Source: Bacteroidota bacterium (GTDB lineage: Bacteria > Bacteroidota > Bacteroidia > Cytophagales > Cyclobacteriaceae). Taken from it: a stretch of 64,000 bases of DNA. Both the position numbers and the translations under genes were made by a program. Shown piece by piece: positions 29,274 to 39,753 of the stretch. The stretch covers positions 1 to 64,000 of the forward strand of contig JACPVX010000073.1 of NCBI GenBank assembly GCA_016191555.1, read 5' to 3'. Under the pieces are notes generated by a model that saw nothing but the letters and a program-made list of their open reading frames with translations, was not told where the DNA came from and ran no database searches. Position 1 is the first letter of the stretch; every line of letters starts with the position of its first letter.

Positions 29274-32200
29274 ATGCTTCAATTTTTACGATTCAAACTT
29301 CGTAATCAACATCTGGTACAGCGTCTTCTGCCAGTATTGTTTACGATCATGGCGGCCACCTCTGCCATGGCACAGTATTCGGTATCCGGGAAAGTACTTT
29401 CCGGAGAAGATCAAAGCCCGCTACCGGGTGTTAACATTATTGTAAAAGGTACAACCAATGGTACCATTACGGATGGAGACGGCTCATTTGTTATCAATGC
29501 CGCTTCCGCAAACGATGTGCTTTTATTTTCATTTGTAGGCTATGCCACTCAAGAAGTAGCAATCAGCAATAGAACTACAATTGAAGTTGTATTGGCACCA
29601 GATGCTAAGCAATTGAGCGAGGTGGTGGTAACTGCATTAGGTGTTGAAAAGGAAGCTGCTAGACTCGGTTATTCTCAACAAAAAGTTTTGGGTTCTGATT
29701 TGACCAAAGCACGCGAAGCTAACCCACTCAACTCGTTAGTTGGAAAAGTGGCTGGATTAACCGTTGGGCCATCATCAGAGATGCTTGGTAGACCACAATT
29801 AGTATTAAGGGGTGAAACAAACCTATTAATAATTGTAGATGGAATTCCTGTTGTGTCTGACTCATGGAATCTTAGCCCAGATGATATCGATACGTATACC
29901 GTACTAAAAGGACCTGCGGCTGCAGCCCTTTATGGTTCACGTGGTCAAAATGGTGCAATCATGATCACTACAAAAAAGGGAACAAAAGATCAACGTGGTT
30001 TTTCTATTGAGTTTAACTCCAGTACAATGATAGAAAATGGGTTTATCACAATTCCTAAAGTTCAAAATGAATATGGTGGCGGTGAATATAATACCTATAA
30101 ATTTGGTAATGATGATTTAGGACAAGCAGGTGGATATAATCAAAATGACTACGATGTGTGGGGACCCCGTTTTGCGGGACAATTGATTTCACAGTATGAT
30201 AGCCCTGTTGATCCTGCTACAGGTATACGCACTTCAACTCCTTATACAGCGAGAGGAGCCGATAACCTCCAGAAATTCCTTCGCCCAGGTGTGTTGTCAA
30301 CAAATAATATTGCCATAGCTGCATCTGGAGAGAAATACGATGTTCGTGCTTCCGTATCTCATTCGCACCAAGGCGGCATTATCCCTAATACTGAGTTAAA
30401 CATTACTAACTTCAATATTTCTTACGGATATAACTTTAGTAAACGGTTAAGATTAGAATCAAATTTAAATTATAGCCGTCAATACACAGATAATATTCCA
30501 GATGTTAATTATGGACCTAATAGTATTATCTACAATTTGGATGTTTGGTCAGGTGCCGATTACGATGTTAATGATTTAAAGAATTATTGGCAGCCTGGCA
30601 AAGTGGGAGTGCAGCAACGCAACTTCGAATATATTCGTTATAACAATCCTTACTTTCAAGCATATGAGTGGCTTCGTGGTCACCACAAAACCGACATCTA
30701 CGGGTATATCGCTCTTAAGTATAAGATTACCGATTGGTTGAATGCTTCGGTTAGAACTCAGGTTACTAGCTGGGATGTGCTACGCAGCGAGAAATTTCCA
30801 TTCTCAGCTTCTGCTTATGACCGTGATCAGAAATCGGGCGACTATCGCGAAGATAAACGCACTCTGTTTGAAAACAATACAGATATATTGTTAGACTTCA
30901 ATAAGAATGTTACACCTGATTTTAACGTTTCCGGACTTGTAGGAGGTAATCTAAGAACCTACATGTACAATTCGAGCTATGTAACCACCGATTATTTGAT
31001 CGTTCCGAATGTATACAATTTTGGAAATTCCAAAAATCCTGTAAAAGCATACAATTATACAGCTCCAATGCAAGTTGGAAGCTTGTATTACTCGCTTGAC
31101 TTTTCGTTCCGCAATTACGTAACAGTATCTACTACGGGTCGCTATGATAAATTCTCCAACTTACCTTCCGGAAACAATGACGGATTTTATCCATCCGTTG
31201 GATTTAGTACGGTATTAAGCGAATACATTAAACTCCCTGAAGTAATTTCCTTTTTGAAATTAAGAGCTACATACGCCAATGTAAAGAATACGAATACCTC
31301 TTCAAATATTGGTCCGGCATGGTCAGCTAGTGGTTATGGAAATCCTCTTGGCTATGGAGATGTTTACTCATCTGCGTATGACGGACCGAATTATACCACT
31401 ACCAATCCTTACACGATATCGAGACCTTATAATAATGAGCCAGCAGCTTACTATACTACTCAGCTAGCAAATGCGAATACAAAACCTAATTCGAATGAAA
31501 CGACTGAATTTGGTGCAGCTATTAAGTTCTTGCAAAATCGTATCGGCTTAGATGTTACCTACTTTGAAGCACTCAGAGGACCCGGCACCGTAAGGTCTCA
31601 GGCGTCAGAAGCTTCTGGTTTCTTTGGCGGAACTATAAACGGAGTAGTGACTCAGAAGAAAGGATGGGAATTATCTATTAGCGGTACGCCATTGAAAAGT
31701 GCTAGCGGTGTTACTTGGAACGTGTTAGCTAACTGGTCTACGTATACAGAAACCTATAAAGAATTCTTCAATGGATTAACTTCTGTGAATGGTGGGGTAA
31801 TTGGTAATGACGGAAGGATTACTTATAAAATTGGTGATCGCGTAGATGGAAACTATGGTTATAAATTCTATAGAGATAACAGTGGCAACATCATTCACAA
31901 AAGCAATGGGGATGTATTTAGAAGTAACTTAGTAGCGCAGAAATTAGGTAATTACAATCCGGATTGGGTATGGTCTGTAGTGAATACCATTAGCTACAAA
32001 AATTTCTCGCTGAATTTCCAATTTGATGGAAGAGTTGGTGGTGTAGGACAGGATTACGTTTATAAGAAACTTTTACAGGGTGGTCGCGAAATCTCTACGG
32101 TTGAAGGTGCTTATGGTGCCGCGCGATTGGCTGAATTTAACGCTAATCCTAATAATGATCCTAATAAGGTTACTGCCACTTATACTGGACAGGGAGTTGC

Positions 32201-32588
32201 TTTAACTACCGATTCTCCACTTCCTGTTATTGATCCAAGTACTGGCCAGATCACAAACTTCAGTGCACTTAAACTTGAAACAAATAAGACACCTTACACG
32301 CTTCAAGATTATATTGGTTCTGAAACTAAGTTTGATGAGCGCTACTTGATCAGCAAGACATTCTCAAAGCTGAGACAAGTAACAATTACCTATAATTTCC
32401 CTGCGAGCACCTTGAAGAAGACTCCATTTGTTAAGGCAAGCGTTTCGTTAGTTGGAAGAGACTTATTCTATTTTGCTGAGCGTACAGATATCGACTGGGA
32501 TTCTTTCATCGGTACTTATACCTCAGCTCAGGATTTACGCTCACCGACTCAACGCAAGTATGGTATTAACATTAACCTGACATTTTAA
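29274..32588 (+). CDS. SusC/RagA family TonB-linked outer-membrane protein
   Basis: 1104 aa; YSVSGKVLSGEDQSPLPGVNIIVKGTTNGTITDGDGSFVI, LKGPAAAALYGSRGQNGAIMITTKKG. Confidence 0.97.
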   Translation: MLQFLRFKLRNQHLVQRLLPVLFTIMAATSAMAQYSVSGKVLSGEDQSPLPGVNIIVKGTTNGTITDGDGSFVINAASANDVLLFSFVGYATQEVAISNRTTIEVVLAPDAKQLSEVVVTALGVEKEAARLGYSQQKVLGSDLTKAREANPLNSLVGKVAGLTVGPSSEMLGRPQLVLRGETNLLIIVDGIPVVSDSWNLSPDDIDTYTVLKGPAAAALYGSRGQNGAIMITTKKGTKDQRGFSIEFNSSTMIENGFITIPKVQNEYGGGEYNTYKFGNDDLGQAGGYNQNDYDVWGPRFAGQLISQYDSPVDPATGIRTSTPYTARGADNLQKFLRPGVLSTNNIAIAASGEKYDVRASVSHSHQGGIIPNTELNITNFNISYGYNFSKRLRLESNLNYSRQYTDNIPDVNYGPNSIIYNLDVWSGADYDVNDLKNYWQPGKVGVQQRNFEYIRYNNPYFQAYEWLRGHHKTDIYGYIALKYKITDWLNASVRTQVTSWDVLRSEKFPFSASAYDRDQKSGDYREDKRTLFENNTDILLDFNKNVTPDFNVSGLVGGNLRTYMYNSSYVTTDYLIVPNVYNFGNSKNPVKAYNYTAPMQVGSLYYSLDFSFRNYVTVSTTGRYDKFSNLPSGNNDGFYPSVGFSTVLSEYIKLPEVISFLKLRATYANVKNTNTSSNIGPAWSASGYGNPLGYGDVYSSAYDGPNYTTTNPYTISRPYNNEPAAYYTTQLANANTKPNSNETTEFGAAIKFLQNRIGLDVTYFEALRGPGTVRSQASEASGFFGGTINGVVTQKKGWELSISGTPLKSASGVTWNVLANWSTYTETYKEFFNGLTSVNGGVIGNDGRITYKIGDRVDGNYGYKFYRDNSGNIIHKSNGDVFRSNLVAQKLGNYNPDWVWSVVNTISYKNFSLNFQFDGRVGGVGQDYVYKKLLQGGREISTVEGAYGAARLAEFNANPNNDPNKVTATYTGQGVALTTDSPLPVIDPSTGQITNFSALKLETNKTPYTLQDYIGSETKFDERYLISKTFSKLRQVTITYNFPASTLKKTPFVKASVSLVGRDLFYFAERTDIDWDSFIGTYTSAQDLRSPTQRKYGININLTF

Positions 32589-32608
32589 TCAGACATTTTA
32601 ATTGACTA

Positions 32609-34453
32609 ATGATTATGAAATTAAATATAAAAATAGTTACAGCTCTATTCAGCCTTTTGGTGCTGGGTAGTTGCCAAGACTTCGATGAATTAGTGAAGAA
32701 TCCGAATCTTCCAACTTCTGTCCCTCCTTCACTTCTCTTAACTGGCGCACTAAATAGAATGAACGACCAAAATGCTTGGGATGGTAAGCAAGGCTCTATG
32801 AGCGCAGCGCAATTTTATTTAAGTACATACGATTATTATGGAACGAATAACTATGACCAGGAGCCATTTACGAATACCAAGAATAACTTTGAATACACTA
32901 CTGTACTAGAAAATTTGGTGCGCATGGATATTGAAGCAAAAAATGCCGGAAAGCCAGATCTGAACCCTTACAGTGCAATCGGTAAGTTTTTAAAAGCTTA
33001 CTATTTTCATTTGATGTCTCAAAAGCTGGGAGATATACCTGTGTCTGAGGCATTGCTTGCCGAAAAGAACACAGCGCCAAAGTACGATTCGCAAAAAGAG
33101 GTTTATAAGCAAGTACTAGCATTGCTCGAAGCTTCAAATACGGATTTGGGTAAACTGATTGCGAATAATGATGGAACCTTGCAGGGCGATATCTATCTTG
33201 GAAATGACCTTAGAAAATGGCAAAAAATTGTCAATTCATTCACCCTGCGTGTTTTAATCAGCTTGAGTAAAAAAGAAGCGGACACTGATTTAAATATAAA
33301 ACAAAAGTTTTCTTCCATTGTAAATGACCCTGCGAAGTATCCGGTGATGTCTGGTAATGTTGATAATTTACAATATGCATTTAATGCAGCGTATAATCCT
33401 TATCCAAAAAATCCAACCAGTTTAGGAAGAGATGGTACCAGAGAGAATGTTGGCTCTGTTTATTTGGGCTTAACTTCATCTCTAAATGATCCAAGAACTT
33501 TCGTTGCTGCAACGCCAGCACCTAGACAATTGGAAAACAACATCCTGAAAATCACTTCTGGAGGTACAACAGAAGCGACAGTGACTTTCAAGAAAAAGCA
33601 AGCACATGATTTGAAAGTAGGTCAAACCGTAAAAATTAGTGCAGATGGATTGAGTCCTATCCCGGCAGATTATTTAACAAACAATGCAATCATATTATCA
33701 GTACCAACAGATACTACATTTACATACGCTGTTCCTGCAGGTTTGGCGGATGTTAGTTACAAGATTGTCGATAAAGCATTCGTTCCTGTTGCTAAGTCAA
33801 ATAAGAGCTATACTGATTTTACAGCTTACATTGGAGCGGAAGCGGGTGCATCAATGAGTAGTTTAGGTACTGATGCCCAAGGTGGTAGATTCTCGTATAT
33901 TAATGCTCTACGTTATTCATTTGACTTTGGAGGTACAAAAGCCGAATCAGCCATAATCATTGGTTACCCAGAGCTCTGCTTTAATATAGCGGAGGGTATC
34001 AATCGCGGATGGGCAGCAGGAAATGCAGGGACTTGGTATACAAACGGTATAAAAGCATCCATGGCCTTTTTGGGCTTAGCAGATGGTAGTTCGATTCCTG
34101 TAGGTAACCTTACTGGTACGACAACCTATGGAACCATTTCTGTTTCAGTTACAAATTATTTGGCTCAGCCTTCTGTTCAATATCAAGGTGGTTCAGCTGG
34201 TTTAACTCAAATTTTAAATCAGAAATACATAGCTTTTTGGCAGAATTCGAATTGGGAAGCATTCTTCAATCAACGTAGAACTGGTGTTCCTGTATTTTCA
34301 GAAGGTGTTGGCAATGGCAATGGAAACAAGATTGCTAAGCGCTGGCAATATCCTCGCGCTGAAGCGGATGCTAACAGCGTTAATTATAATGCCGCTGTGG
34401 CAAGTCAATATGGAAAAGATGACTTGGGTGGAGTTATGTGGATTCTACAATAA
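32609..34453 (+). CDS. SusD/RagB family nutrient-binding lipoprotein
   Basis: 614 aa; LVLGSCQDFDELVKNPN lipobox, directly downstream of SusC; C-terminal ...YWQ/FFNQRRTGVPVFSEG.... Confidence 0.95.
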   Translation: MIMKLNIKIVTALFSLLVLGSCQDFDELVKNPNLPTSVPPSLLLTGALNRMNDQNAWDGKQGSMSAAQFYLSTYDYYGTNNYDQEPFTNTKNNFEYTTVLENLVRMDIEAKNAGKPDLNPYSAIGKFLKAYYFHLMSQKLGDIPVSEALLAEKNTAPKYDSQKEVYKQVLALLEASNTDLGKLIANNDGTLQGDIYLGNDLRKWQKIVNSFTLRVLISLSKKEADTDLNIKQKFSSIVNDPAKYPVMSGNVDNLQYAFNAAYNPYPKNPTSLGRDGTRENVGSVYLGLTSSLNDPRTFVAATPAPRQLENNILKITSGGTTEATVTFKKKQAHDLKVGQTVKISADGLSPIPADYLTNNAIILSVPTDTTFTYAVPAGLADVSYKIVDKAFVPVAKSNKSYTDFTAYIGAEAGASMSSLGTDAQGGRFSYINALRYSFDFGGTKAESAIIIGYPELCFNIAEGINRGWAAGNAGTWYTNGIKASMAFLGLADGSSIPVGNLTGTTTYGTISVSVTNYLAQPSVQYQGGSAGLTQILNQKYIAFWQNSNWEAFFNQRRTGVPVFSEGVGNGNGNKIAKRWQYPRAEADANSVNYNAAVASQYGKDDLGGVMWILQ

Positions 34454-34480
34454 TTATTTGCTTCGTGTTTTAATCAAATT

Positions 34481-34506
34481 ATCCGGGGTTCGCCCCGGAT
34501 TTTTTG
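34481..34506 (+). terminator. Intrinsic terminator downstream of susD
   Basis: Perfect stem ATCCGGGG-TTCG-CCCCGGAT followed by TTTTT. Confidence 0.9.
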
Positions 34507-34542
34507 CTCTATACCAGTTCATTCATCATTAATAGAAATAAA

Positions 34543-35628
34543 ATGAAATTATACCTATCTATTTTTGCATTATGCTCCTTTGCATTTACAATCGAGGCAC
34601 AGCAAAAAACAAAAACAGAGAATGTCATCCTTATCACGCTGGATGGCATGCGCTGGCAGGAAGTATTCAATGGTGCCGATTCTTCTTTCATGCGCCAGCA
34701 ACAGCATTTGAAAGACGGAAACCTGAAAGCAAAATATTGGCGCAATGATTTGACCGAAAGAAGGAAAGCCTTGTTTCCTTTTTTCTGGAATACAATCGCC
34801 AAGCAGGGGCAGTTGTACGGCAATCGTGTCATTGGAAGTAAAGTAGATATCACTAACAACCAGCTGTTTTCATATCCAGGCTACAATGAAATACTAACAG
34901 GCCGTGCGGATAATGAACGGATCAACAGCAATGATAAATTTTACAACCCCAATAAAAATGTGCTGGAGTATTTTAACTCGTTGCCTGCATTTAAAAATAA
35001 AGTAGCGGCTTTTACTTCATGGGATGTTTTTCCTTACATCATCAACGATAAAAGAAGCGGAGTTTATGTAAGTACAGGGTGGGAACCTGTTAAAGATAAG
35101 AGACTTAATGACCGAGAACAAATGATGAATCAATTGACGCAGTCATTGCCTAATCCGCTGGGTGATGTTCGCCTGGATGGCTTTACATTTTATTACGGTA
35201 TGGAGTACATGAAGAAGAATAAGCCGCGAGTGATGTTTTTTGCTTTTGATGAAACGGACGACTTTGCACATGGTGGGGAATATGCGGCTTACCTCAACTC
35301 AGCGCACTATACGGATCGCTTCATTAGTGAATTGTGGGACTACATTCAATCAGATCCAACTTATAAAAACAAAACGACACTCATCATTACCTGCGACCAC
35401 GGTCGTGGCGCGGATGCGGAAGGATGGAAACACCACGGACAAAAAATACCTGAGGCGACACAAATCTGGTTTGCGTTTTTAGGTCCGGATACACCGGCAT
35501 TGGGCGAAGTGAAAACTGGACAGGCTTATCAAAGTCAGATTGCCAAAACCATGGCTGCATTACTCGGACTGAATTACACAAGCGAGCAACCGGTGGGAGA
35601 GGTTTTGACTGATGTAATTAAAAAGTGA
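34543..35628 (+). CDS. Alkaline-phosphatase-superfamily secreted hydrolase (phosphodiesterase/phosphoglyceromutase-like)
   Basis: Signal peptide MKLYLSIFALCSFAFTIEAQ; NVILITLDGMRWQEVFNGAD, FSYPGYNEILTG, FFAFDETDDFAHGGEYAAY, IITCDHGRGADAEGWKHHG. Confidence 0.88.
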   Translation: MKLYLSIFALCSFAFTIEAQQKTKTENVILITLDGMRWQEVFNGADSSFMRQQQHLKDGNLKAKYWRNDLTERRKALFPFFWNTIAKQGQLYGNRVIGSKVDITNNQLFSYPGYNEILTGRADNERINSNDKFYNPNKNVLEYFNSLPAFKNKVAAFTSWDVFPYIINDKRSGVYVSTGWEPVKDKRLNDREQMMNQLTQSLPNPLGDVRLDGFTFYYGMEYMKKNKPRVMFFAFDETDDFAHGGEYAAYLNSAHYTDRFISELWDYIQSDPTYKNKTTLIITCDHGRGADAEGWKHHGQKIPEATQIWFAFLGPDTPALGEVKTGQAYQSQIAKTMAALLGLNYTSEQPVGEVLTDVIKK

Positions 35629-35658
35629 TTGAAGTAATCCTGTCATTTAAACTAGTTC

Positions 35659-35695
35659 AAAAGCCAAGCAGTATCATGGTACTGTTTGGCTTTTC
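35659..35695 (+). terminator. Hairpin terminator candidate
   Basis: AAAAGCCAAGCAGTATCATGGTACTGTTTGGCTTTT long stem between two phosphatase genes. Confidence 0.6.
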
Positions 35696-35762
35696 TGATT
35701 AGTTAGTGAAATGAAGTCACAAAAGTTTATTTAGATTTGATGTGTAACCTAAGCCAAAATGT

Positions 35763-38576
35763 ATGCTAGCTTTTTCTCGTGATTGCAATAAGTATCTTTT
35801 CGTTTTACTTTTCGCTCTATTTCTTTGGTCGTGCACACAATCTGAAAACAAGCCTTCAAAAAATATTTGGATGGCCACCGCACCTGCGGGCGATCGCTAC
35901 ACGCAAATAGATCGGGTAAATGAAACGGTTCTACCCAATGGTCGCATCATTACGCCAGCTGGAAAACAAATCACGGTAGCGCCTCATCCATTTGGTTTAA
36001 CTCTTAGTCCAGATGGAAAAACAATTATCACTGCAAATTCGGGCACAGGCCCTTTTTCCATTTCGATTATTACCAATTTTAATTCAGCAACTCCTTTGAT
36101 AAAACAAATCCCGGAATCCGCCAGCGCTGAGAAGGGGTTGCTCGAGGCAACCTTTATGGGATTGGCTATATCACCGGATAATCAAAAAGTATATGTGGCA
36201 GGCGGACAACAAAATCGAATTTATGTTTTCGATTTAAAGACAAATAAAAAGTTAGCCGAGATCAATTGCAACAAAACGTTTGATGGAACTGATTATAGTG
36301 ATGGATACATTGGCGATCTGGTATTGAGTAGCGATGGTTCGCGATTATACGCAGTGGATCAAATAGGTTTTCGCATGATCACAATTGATACTAAAACCAG
36401 TCAAGTAATTTCAAATGTGGAAACAGGTCGCTATCCTTTTGGAATTGCTTTATCGCCCGATCAGAAAACTGTTTTCGTTGCCAACGTGGGCATGTTTGAG
36501 TACAGTTACATCAAAAGCCTTGATAAAAAGAAACTGAAGGAAACAGCTGCGAAGTATCCTACTTCTGCTTATGGTTCGAAAGAGATGCGCGAAGGAGTTA
36601 AAAATGATTCGATTGAGTTTGAAGGGTTAGGGGATCCGAATGCTCCCGAATCTTTTTCGGTGTGGTCAATTGATGTGAGTAAATCGAAGCCCGAAGTAGT
36701 TGCCAAAGTCAAAACCGGTATTTTGGTAGGAGAGGAAGTAGAGGGAATTTCTGCTGTTGGTGGGTCAAGCCCCAATTCATTAGTAGCGACAGACGATTTT
36801 GTTTTTGTGAGCAATGGAAACAATGATAACATATCGGTAATCGATGTTGCAAAGAGTAAGGTGATCGAAAGCATTGAGTTGAAACTCGATGAGCGACTAA
36901 GCAATTTGAAGGGAGTTATCCCATTTGGTTTAACTATTTCTCCAGATAAAAAAAGATTATATGCTGCCGAAGCAGGAATCAATGCAGTAGCTGTTATTGA
37001 TTTACCAACAAGAAAAGTAATCGGACACATTCCTACAGGTTGGTTTCCTTCTAAATTAAAAGTTACACCCGATGGAAAGCAACTGATTGTTTCCAATGCA
37101 AAGGGTTTTGGCAGTGGCCCGAATGGTGGAGCCGATTTTGAATCGACACACAAGGATCAATCCAGTTACATTGGTTCATTGATGTTAGGAACTGTTTCTG
37201 TGATTGATATTCCTTCCGATGAAGTGATTCAGTCGCTTACGCAGAAAGTTTTGGAGAATAATTTCCATTTGAGAGAACTTGCTTCATCATCAGACGAAAA
37301 TCCAATTCCAAGTTTCCCAACAGAAAAAGAATCGCCTATCAAATACATTGTTTTCATTTCGAAAGAGAATAGAACGTATGATGAGGTGTTTGGCCAGTTG
37401 CCTTCCGGTAACGGAGATGCTTCGCTCGCGCATTATGCTAAAAATGTTTCGTTCACCAATCGCAGCAAGACGTTGAAAGTAGAGAACGCTACCGTCATGC
37501 CAAACCACTTAGCTTTGGCAGAACGCTTTAGCATCAGCGACAATTTTTATGTTGATGCAGATGTGTCAGCCGATGGGCATGTGTGGTTGACGAATACGTA
37601 TCCCAATCAATGGATGGAAACACATCATCCCGCTGCTTACGGAGGTAGGCGTGAGCAACGAGAAGAATCGAAAGCACCGGGCAAGTTTGGAATGACAGGT
37701 GCAGCGGGGGCGATTTTTCCGGAGAGTTATAACCAGGCAGGTTCTATGTGGGAGAATTTAGAACGACATGGAATTGAGTTTTATAATTTTGGATTCGGAG
37801 TAGAGTTTGATGCGGGCAGCTTTGCAGACTCTACATTTAAGTATGGAGGTGTGCGCTATCTGGTAAACTATCCATTGCCTGGCCCGCTGTATGATCGCAC
37901 GTCACGTAAGTTTCCTACATTCAACATGGCAATACCAGATCAATTCAGGACGGATATATTTATTGAAGAAATTACCGAGAAGTATATTCAACGGAAGCGT
38001 GAATTGCCTTCTGTCATCACACTTCAATTATTAAATGATCACGGAGCAGGTGAACGACCCGCTGCCGGGTTTCCATTCAACGAAAGTTATATGGCAGATA
38101 ATGATTTGGCTTTGGGACGTGTAGTGGAATTTCTGAGCCATACACCGTATTGGAAAAACATGATGATTATTGTGACTGAAGACGATGCGCAGGGCGGAAC
38201 AGATCACATTGATGCCCATCGCAGTTTGTTGATGGTGATTTCTCCTTATGCCAAGAAAAGTTTTAATAGCCACCTGCATTACAGTTTTGGAAGCATTTTT
38301 AAAACATTTTGGAATGTATTGGGAACTTCGTACCTAAATCAATATGACTTTGGCGTGAATGATTTAAGCGATTGTTTCTCCAATAAGCCTGACTTTACTC
38401 CCTACAATGCCGTGGCGGTTGATCCACGCATTTTCGATCCTGCGAAAGCAATGACCCCATTGCATGAGAATTTCGATTGGGAAGCATTTCGTAAATCTCC
38501 CGAGTTAGATGATCCGGAGGATATGAAGGAAAATGCAAAGCGAAAAGATGATGGCAGAACAAAGGTAAATCATTGA
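35763..38576 (+). CDS. YncE-like beta-propeller / phosphoesterase (PF04185-like) fusion lipoprotein
   Basis: 937 aa; FLWSCTQSEN lipobox; propeller repeats (VAPHPFGLTLSPDGKTIITAN...); phosphoesterase ISKENRTYDEVFGQLPSGNGDASLAHYAKN, VTEDDAQGGTDHIDAHRS. Confidence 0.9.
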   Translation: MLAFSRDCNKYLFVLLFALFLWSCTQSENKPSKNIWMATAPAGDRYTQIDRVNETVLPNGRIITPAGKQITVAPHPFGLTLSPDGKTIITANSGTGPFSISIITNFNSATPLIKQIPESASAEKGLLEATFMGLAISPDNQKVYVAGGQQNRIYVFDLKTNKKLAEINCNKTFDGTDYSDGYIGDLVLSSDGSRLYAVDQIGFRMITIDTKTSQVISNVETGRYPFGIALSPDQKTVFVANVGMFEYSYIKSLDKKKLKETAAKYPTSAYGSKEMREGVKNDSIEFEGLGDPNAPESFSVWSIDVSKSKPEVVAKVKTGILVGEEVEGISAVGGSSPNSLVATDDFVFVSNGNNDNISVIDVAKSKVIESIELKLDERLSNLKGVIPFGLTISPDKKRLYAAEAGINAVAVIDLPTRKVIGHIPTGWFPSKLKVTPDGKQLIVSNAKGFGSGPNGGADFESTHKDQSSYIGSLMLGTVSVIDIPSDEVIQSLTQKVLENNFHLRELASSSDENPIPSFPTEKESPIKYIVFISKENRTYDEVFGQLPSGNGDASLAHYAKNVSFTNRSKTLKVENATVMPNHLALAERFSISDNFYVDADVSADGHVWLTNTYPNQWMETHHPAAYGGRREQREESKAPGKFGMTGAAGAIFPESYNQAGSMWENLERHGIEFYNFGFGVEFDAGSFADSTFKYGGVRYLVNYPLPGPLYDRTSRKFPTFNMAIPDQFRTDIFIEEITEKYIQRKRELPSVITLQLLNDHGAGERPAAGFPFNESYMADNDLALGRVVEFLSHTPYWKNMMIIVTEDDAQGGTDHIDAHRSLLMVISPYAKKSFNSHLHYSFGSIFKTFWNVLGTSYLNQYDFGVNDLSDCFSNKPDFTPYNAVAVDPRIFDPAKAMTPLHENFDWEAFRKSPELDDPEDMKENAKRKDDGRTKVNH

Positions 38577-38590
38577 GGATATTTTATTCA

Positions 38591-38622
38591 ACATCCCGAA
38601 GCCGTTGTTGTCTTCGGGATGT
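38591..38622. terminator. Bidirectional hairpin between convergent genes
   Basis: ACATCCCGAAG...CTTCGGGATGT inverted repeat. Confidence 0.6.
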
Positions 38623-38633
38623 TTGATGAAATT

Positions 38634-39329
38634 TTAGTTACTCAGCTTAAAGTACACAGGCAATACCATTTTCACGCGCACGGGCTTGCCACGTTGTTTG
38701 CCGGGCTCCCATTTAGTAAGAGCAAGTATTCGCATGGCTTCTTCATCGCAGCCGGAACCAATGCCTTTCAAAATTTTCAAATCAGAAGGTTCACCATTCT
38801 TGTTGATGATAAATTCTACAAATACTTTTCCTTCGGTGCCGATACTCTTAGCCTGTCTTGGATATTTAATCATTTTTCCAAGCTGCTCATAGAAAGCTTT
38901 GTAGCCGTTGATAGGTTCTGGCTGGTGTTCCGCAAACACCACAATATCCTCACCAGTTTCCACATCAGTAATAATTGGTAAAGAGTTAGTAGTGTTCTCT
39001 GTGTAGTCGATAGTGGGTACGACCTGATCGGGAGTGGTTTGGTTGCTTGTTTCTATAATGGTAACAGCTAAAACGGGATCTGTTTGTTTCTGAATAGGTT
39101 GTTTTATTTCTGCTTGAACAGGAATGACAGGTGATTCTGTTTTTACCTCCGGAATATAAAAGATTGGTTCTGTGATCACCTCATTATATTCTTTTGACTT
39201 TGGTTGAACCTTCACAGTTGTCCACTCAAAAGCAGAAATAGCAAGTCCAATACTAATCGAGAGCCCGATCAAGAAAAACTTGTTACGTTGTCGACTCAAA
39301 TCATACGCGGGATTTTTCTTCGCTTCCAT
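38634..39329 (-). CDS. Energy transducer TonB family protein
   Basis: 231 aa; one N-terminal TM, linker, C-terminal TonB domain (YPRQAKSIGTEGKVFVEFIINKNGEPSDLKILKGIGSGCDEEAMRILALTKWEPGKQRGKPVRVKMVLPVYFKL). Confidence 0.95.
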   Translation of the reverse strand: MEAKKNPAYDLSRQRNKFFLIGLSISIGLAISAFEWTTVKVQPKSKEYNEVITEPIFYIPEVKTESPVIPVQAEIKQPIQKQTDPVLAVTIIETSNQTTPDQVVPTIDYTENTTNSLPIITDVETGEDIVVFAEHQPEPINGYKAFYEQLGKMIKYPRQAKSIGTEGKVFVEFIINKNGEPSDLKILKGIGSGCDEEAMRILALTKWEPGKQRGKPVRVKMVLPVYFKLSN

Positions 39330-39501
39330 AAGTTTTATTGTTTAAGTTTTGTGTTCATAATCCATGATAAGGATAATGGTCACATACATTGCAAATAATA
39401 AAAATCGCGGATGGAATAAATGAGGCTTATAAGTACGAACGATGACTTCGACTATTTAGTAGATATAGATAAGGATTGGTTTTGAAGATATTCTCTTCAA
39501 C

Positions 39502-39753
39502 CTAGCGATTGCTTTTGATGCGCACCTCTTTCTTAGGCACATCTTTACTTTTTACTTTCTTTTCCCACCGGTTGACCATCACATACAATACGATGATTCC
39601 GGCAATCAAAACGAAAAATGTAAACACACGAACAATTTTCTTCATTCGTTTTTCCTGCTCATGCTGGCGCAATACCGCATCGTAGTTGCGAAACCGTTCG
39701 GTGCCGCGAGCGGTGAGCCGTTGCCTACGCATTCGTATTTCGTGTTTACCCAT
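39502..39753 (-). CDS. Small single-TM protein co-encoded with sigma factor
   Basis: 83 aa with one TM helix; overlaps the upstream sigma-factor gene by 8 nt. Confidence 0.65.
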   Translation of the reverse strand: MGKHEIRMRRQRLTARGTERFRNYDAVLRQHEQEKRMKKIVRVFTFFVLIAGIIVLYVMVNRWEKKVKSKDVPKKEVRIKSNR

